Shown piece after piece: positions 62,512 to 64,000 of a stretch of 64,000 nucleotides of DNA. The notes under the pieces are model-generated. The model saw only the letters and a list, made by a program, of their open reading frames with translations, made no database searches and was not told the origin of the DNA. Source of the DNA: Gymnothorax reevesii (Eukaryota; Chordata; Actinopteri; Anguilliformes; Muraenidae); NCBI GenBank assembly GCA_029721435.1, contig CM056580.1, forward strand, positions 78,827,367 to 78,891,366. The letters run 5' to 3'. Each line of letters starts with the position of its first letter. Position 1 is the stretch's first letter. Position numbers and translations under genes: made by a program.

Positions 62512-62594
62512 ACTGTGGAACTACAAAATCCAGTAAACTAGTCGCATACGTCTGACGTCATGTGCGTCTTTATATACGTAAATGCCCCGGATGT
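62512..62594 (+). promoter_or_regulatory. rpl6: rpl6 core promoter
   Basis: An actacaaaatcc motif (62521-62532, similar to ZNF143/SBS sites), a palindromic TGACGTCA CRE (62553-62560) and a tatata box (62570-62576) lie in order about 75, 40 and 22 bases upstream of a pyrimidine tract that looks like the transcription start. The retroelement duplication ends inside the first motif. Confidence 0.6.
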
Positions 62595-62616
62595 CTTTCT
62601 TTTTTTCTGAGTAAAG
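62595..62616 (+). other. rpl6: rpl6 non-coding exon 1 with TOP tract
   Basis: ctttctttttttctgag, a 5' terminal oligopyrimidine tract as expected of ribosomal protein mRNAs, then taaag and donor gtaaga at 62617. Start position is inferred. Confidence 0.65.
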
Positions 62617-63623
62617 GTAAGAATGGTTTTCGAAATGGTCCCTCGCAGTGAGAAATATCAATGATCATCGTAATAAACCAATTATATACACAAGTCAGCT
62701 TTTGTTTGCTGGAATTTTATCGATTTGACAATCATATGAGATGACGATTTCTTAGGTAGAACGTTTTTAACCGGGGAAAATTACCCATTTAATGTACAGG
62801 CCTAGCCAGGGTATAAAAGGCATTGTAAGTGTGTGTAACGCGTGGAATTGGTCCATGAATATTACATGTCCAGGATCTGTGTACAGCTGAAATTGCTAAA
62901 CGTCATTTGGATAACCGTGCTTTTGCATATTGTTAAACTTAAACTCGCCAACTAGTTGCGGTATACCGGATCGTAGATTTCGCGGTGAGCTAAGCTAATA
63001 TAAGATGAATGTGTCTTAAAGCTAACTGCGTGTCATGCTGCGCCGGAGAACTACTTTTACCGAATAACCTTAGATGCTTATCTAGTTCGCTAACTGACTT
63101 TAATTGTAGTCGCTTCGAATGTGCCGTGTTATGCCCTCAGTTATCGCAATGTAAAGGACAGTGCAATGCGGTTGTGCGACTAGTCTGTGCAGTTGCTACG
63201 TATTAGCATTGATTAGTTGGTTAACAAGAAAGTGAGCCAATATGAGAAACTGTCACACATGCGGAACATGGTGAAGTGGTTGTAATCTTAACCTGATCTG
63301 TCTTGAAGTTAAATGAAGCGTGGGAAACTTAATAAACTATGTCGGATTTGTGAGATTTTGGCCTGTCCTCAGACAAGTTTTTGAAATTTTGCTGAAGTTG
63401 TCAAGTGTAATTACTAGTGCAGTAACCTAATGGGTAAGTTTGTTTGGTAGTCATAGTATTACTAGTGGCAGCATACATTTCATTATTTGAGCTGGAATTA
63501 ATGCCTGTATTGGGGCCTTTATGTTTGTAGGTTAATATGCTCTTTTGATTCAAATGTGTGCATGTCTGAATGAGCAGTTCCCTCGACGCTGCTCAAAATG
63601 TCCCCCTCAATATCTGATTCCAG
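62617..63623 (+). other. rpl6: rpl6 intron 1
   Basis: About 1 kb. I looked for box C/D or H/ACA snoRNAs, which often sit in such introns, and found no convincing box pairs. Confidence 0.6.
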
Positions 63624-63776
63624 ATGGCTGAGGGAGACAAGAAGAAGAAGTCGGTGAAGAAGAGGCACACGTGCCGGAACCCTGTCCTGGCTCGTGGGAT
63701 CGGCCGATACTCCCGCTCAGCCATGTTCTCCCGCAGAGGGCTGTACAAGAGGAAGCATAAGGCCCCTGAGACCAAG
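63624..63776 (+). CDS. rpl6: rpl6 first coding exon (ribosomal protein L6/eL6, 3' partial)
   Basis: Acceptor gattccag sits immediately before the ATG; donor gtgtgt. It encodes 51 residues: [20 protein letters not shown] then [20 protein letters not shown] and [32 protein letters not shown] is the hallmark of eukaryotic eL6, a 60S subunit protein. The basic N-terminal extension is shorter than the human one as remembered. The rest of the gene lies beyond the window. Confidence 0.95.
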
Positions 63777-64000
63777 GTGTGTGGAGGTCTGGACGTGTGG
63801 TGTGTTCGGACTTAGATAGTAGTCTTCACCTGTGTCAGATGGTTAGTATTATGTGTAAGGCACTGGGATCGGGCTCCTGAGGGTTAAGGTTTGAGTCTCG
63901 GCTGTTGTCTTTCAGTAAGGAATATTACCAGGATGGCCTCTCCATGAATTGTAGTGGAGTATAATGCAAAAATTTATCTTTGCATTGAACCAGTGGCTTT
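63777..64000 (+). other. rpl6: rpl6 intron 2 (partial)
   Basis: Start of the next intron. gtttgagtctcgg near 63889 is B-box-like but isolated. Confidence 0.5.

Noticed and set aside
62617..63623. snoRNA in the rpl6 intron
   Set aside because: Some tgatga-like and ctga-like words occur, but none pair as C and D boxes at proper spacing with a terminal stem.

Overview
The window is nuclear DNA from a ray-finned (teleost-type) fish. Genes have short GT-AG exons separated by introns full of fish-style transposable elements: Tc1/mariner, hAT, Harbinger-like, TTAA elements, Helentron pieces and non-LTR retrotransposons. The species cannot be named from the sequence alone.

Three host genes lie on the plus strand. 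(1) gak, cyclin G-associated kinase, about 1334-38097. I place 26 coding exons corresponding to human exons 3-28. Together they give 3711 coding bases (1236 codons plus stop) in one continuous frame. The first two exons, with the glycine loop and ATP-binding lysine, lie upstream of the window. (2) acaa2, mitochondrial 3-ketoacyl-CoA thiolase, complete in 10 exons at 51576-59502 and 397 aa long. (3) The start of rpl6 (ribosomal protein eL6): promoter, short non-coding first exon and first coding exon at 62595-63776. The gene continues past the right edge.

The most interesting host-gene signal is inside gak. The exon that follows the kinase domain (10743-10848) has an in-frame upstream extension starting with ATG at 10683. 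It encodes MSLL...DGYESLQ, closely resembling the N-terminus of the kinase-less neuronal paralogue auxilin (DNAJC6). It sits just downstream of a G-rich, promoter-like block. This predicts an internal promoter making a roughly 995-aa auxilin-like GAK without the kinase domain.

The repeat landscape is unusually readable because many insertions keep target-site duplications (TSDs). A Helentron-like repeat at 19.7-24.1 kb holds four DNA elements nested inside one another, with TSDs AACTTT, AT, TAA and TTA. A Helentron relic at 26.6-30.2 kb carries a helicase-tail/endonuclease reading frame and is split by a 1.6-kb Tc1 element. A full-length non-LTR retrotransposon with Tx1/L1-like features, two open reading frames and a perfect 14-bp TSD lies between gak and acaa2 (44200-50582). 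A 739-bp near-perfect foldback hAT element with a perfect 8-bp TSD occupies acaa2 intron 1 (52148-52886). An ORF1-only retroelement with a 13-bp TSD sits directly against the rpl6 promoter (61190-62511).

Functionally, gak acts in clathrin uncoating and AP-1/AP-2 phosphorylation, acaa2 in mitochondrial fatty-acid beta-oxidation, and rpl6 in translation. They appear to be neighbours without a shared pathway. Exon boundaries were set by reading splice sites and by similarity to protein families as remembered; no database search was possible.
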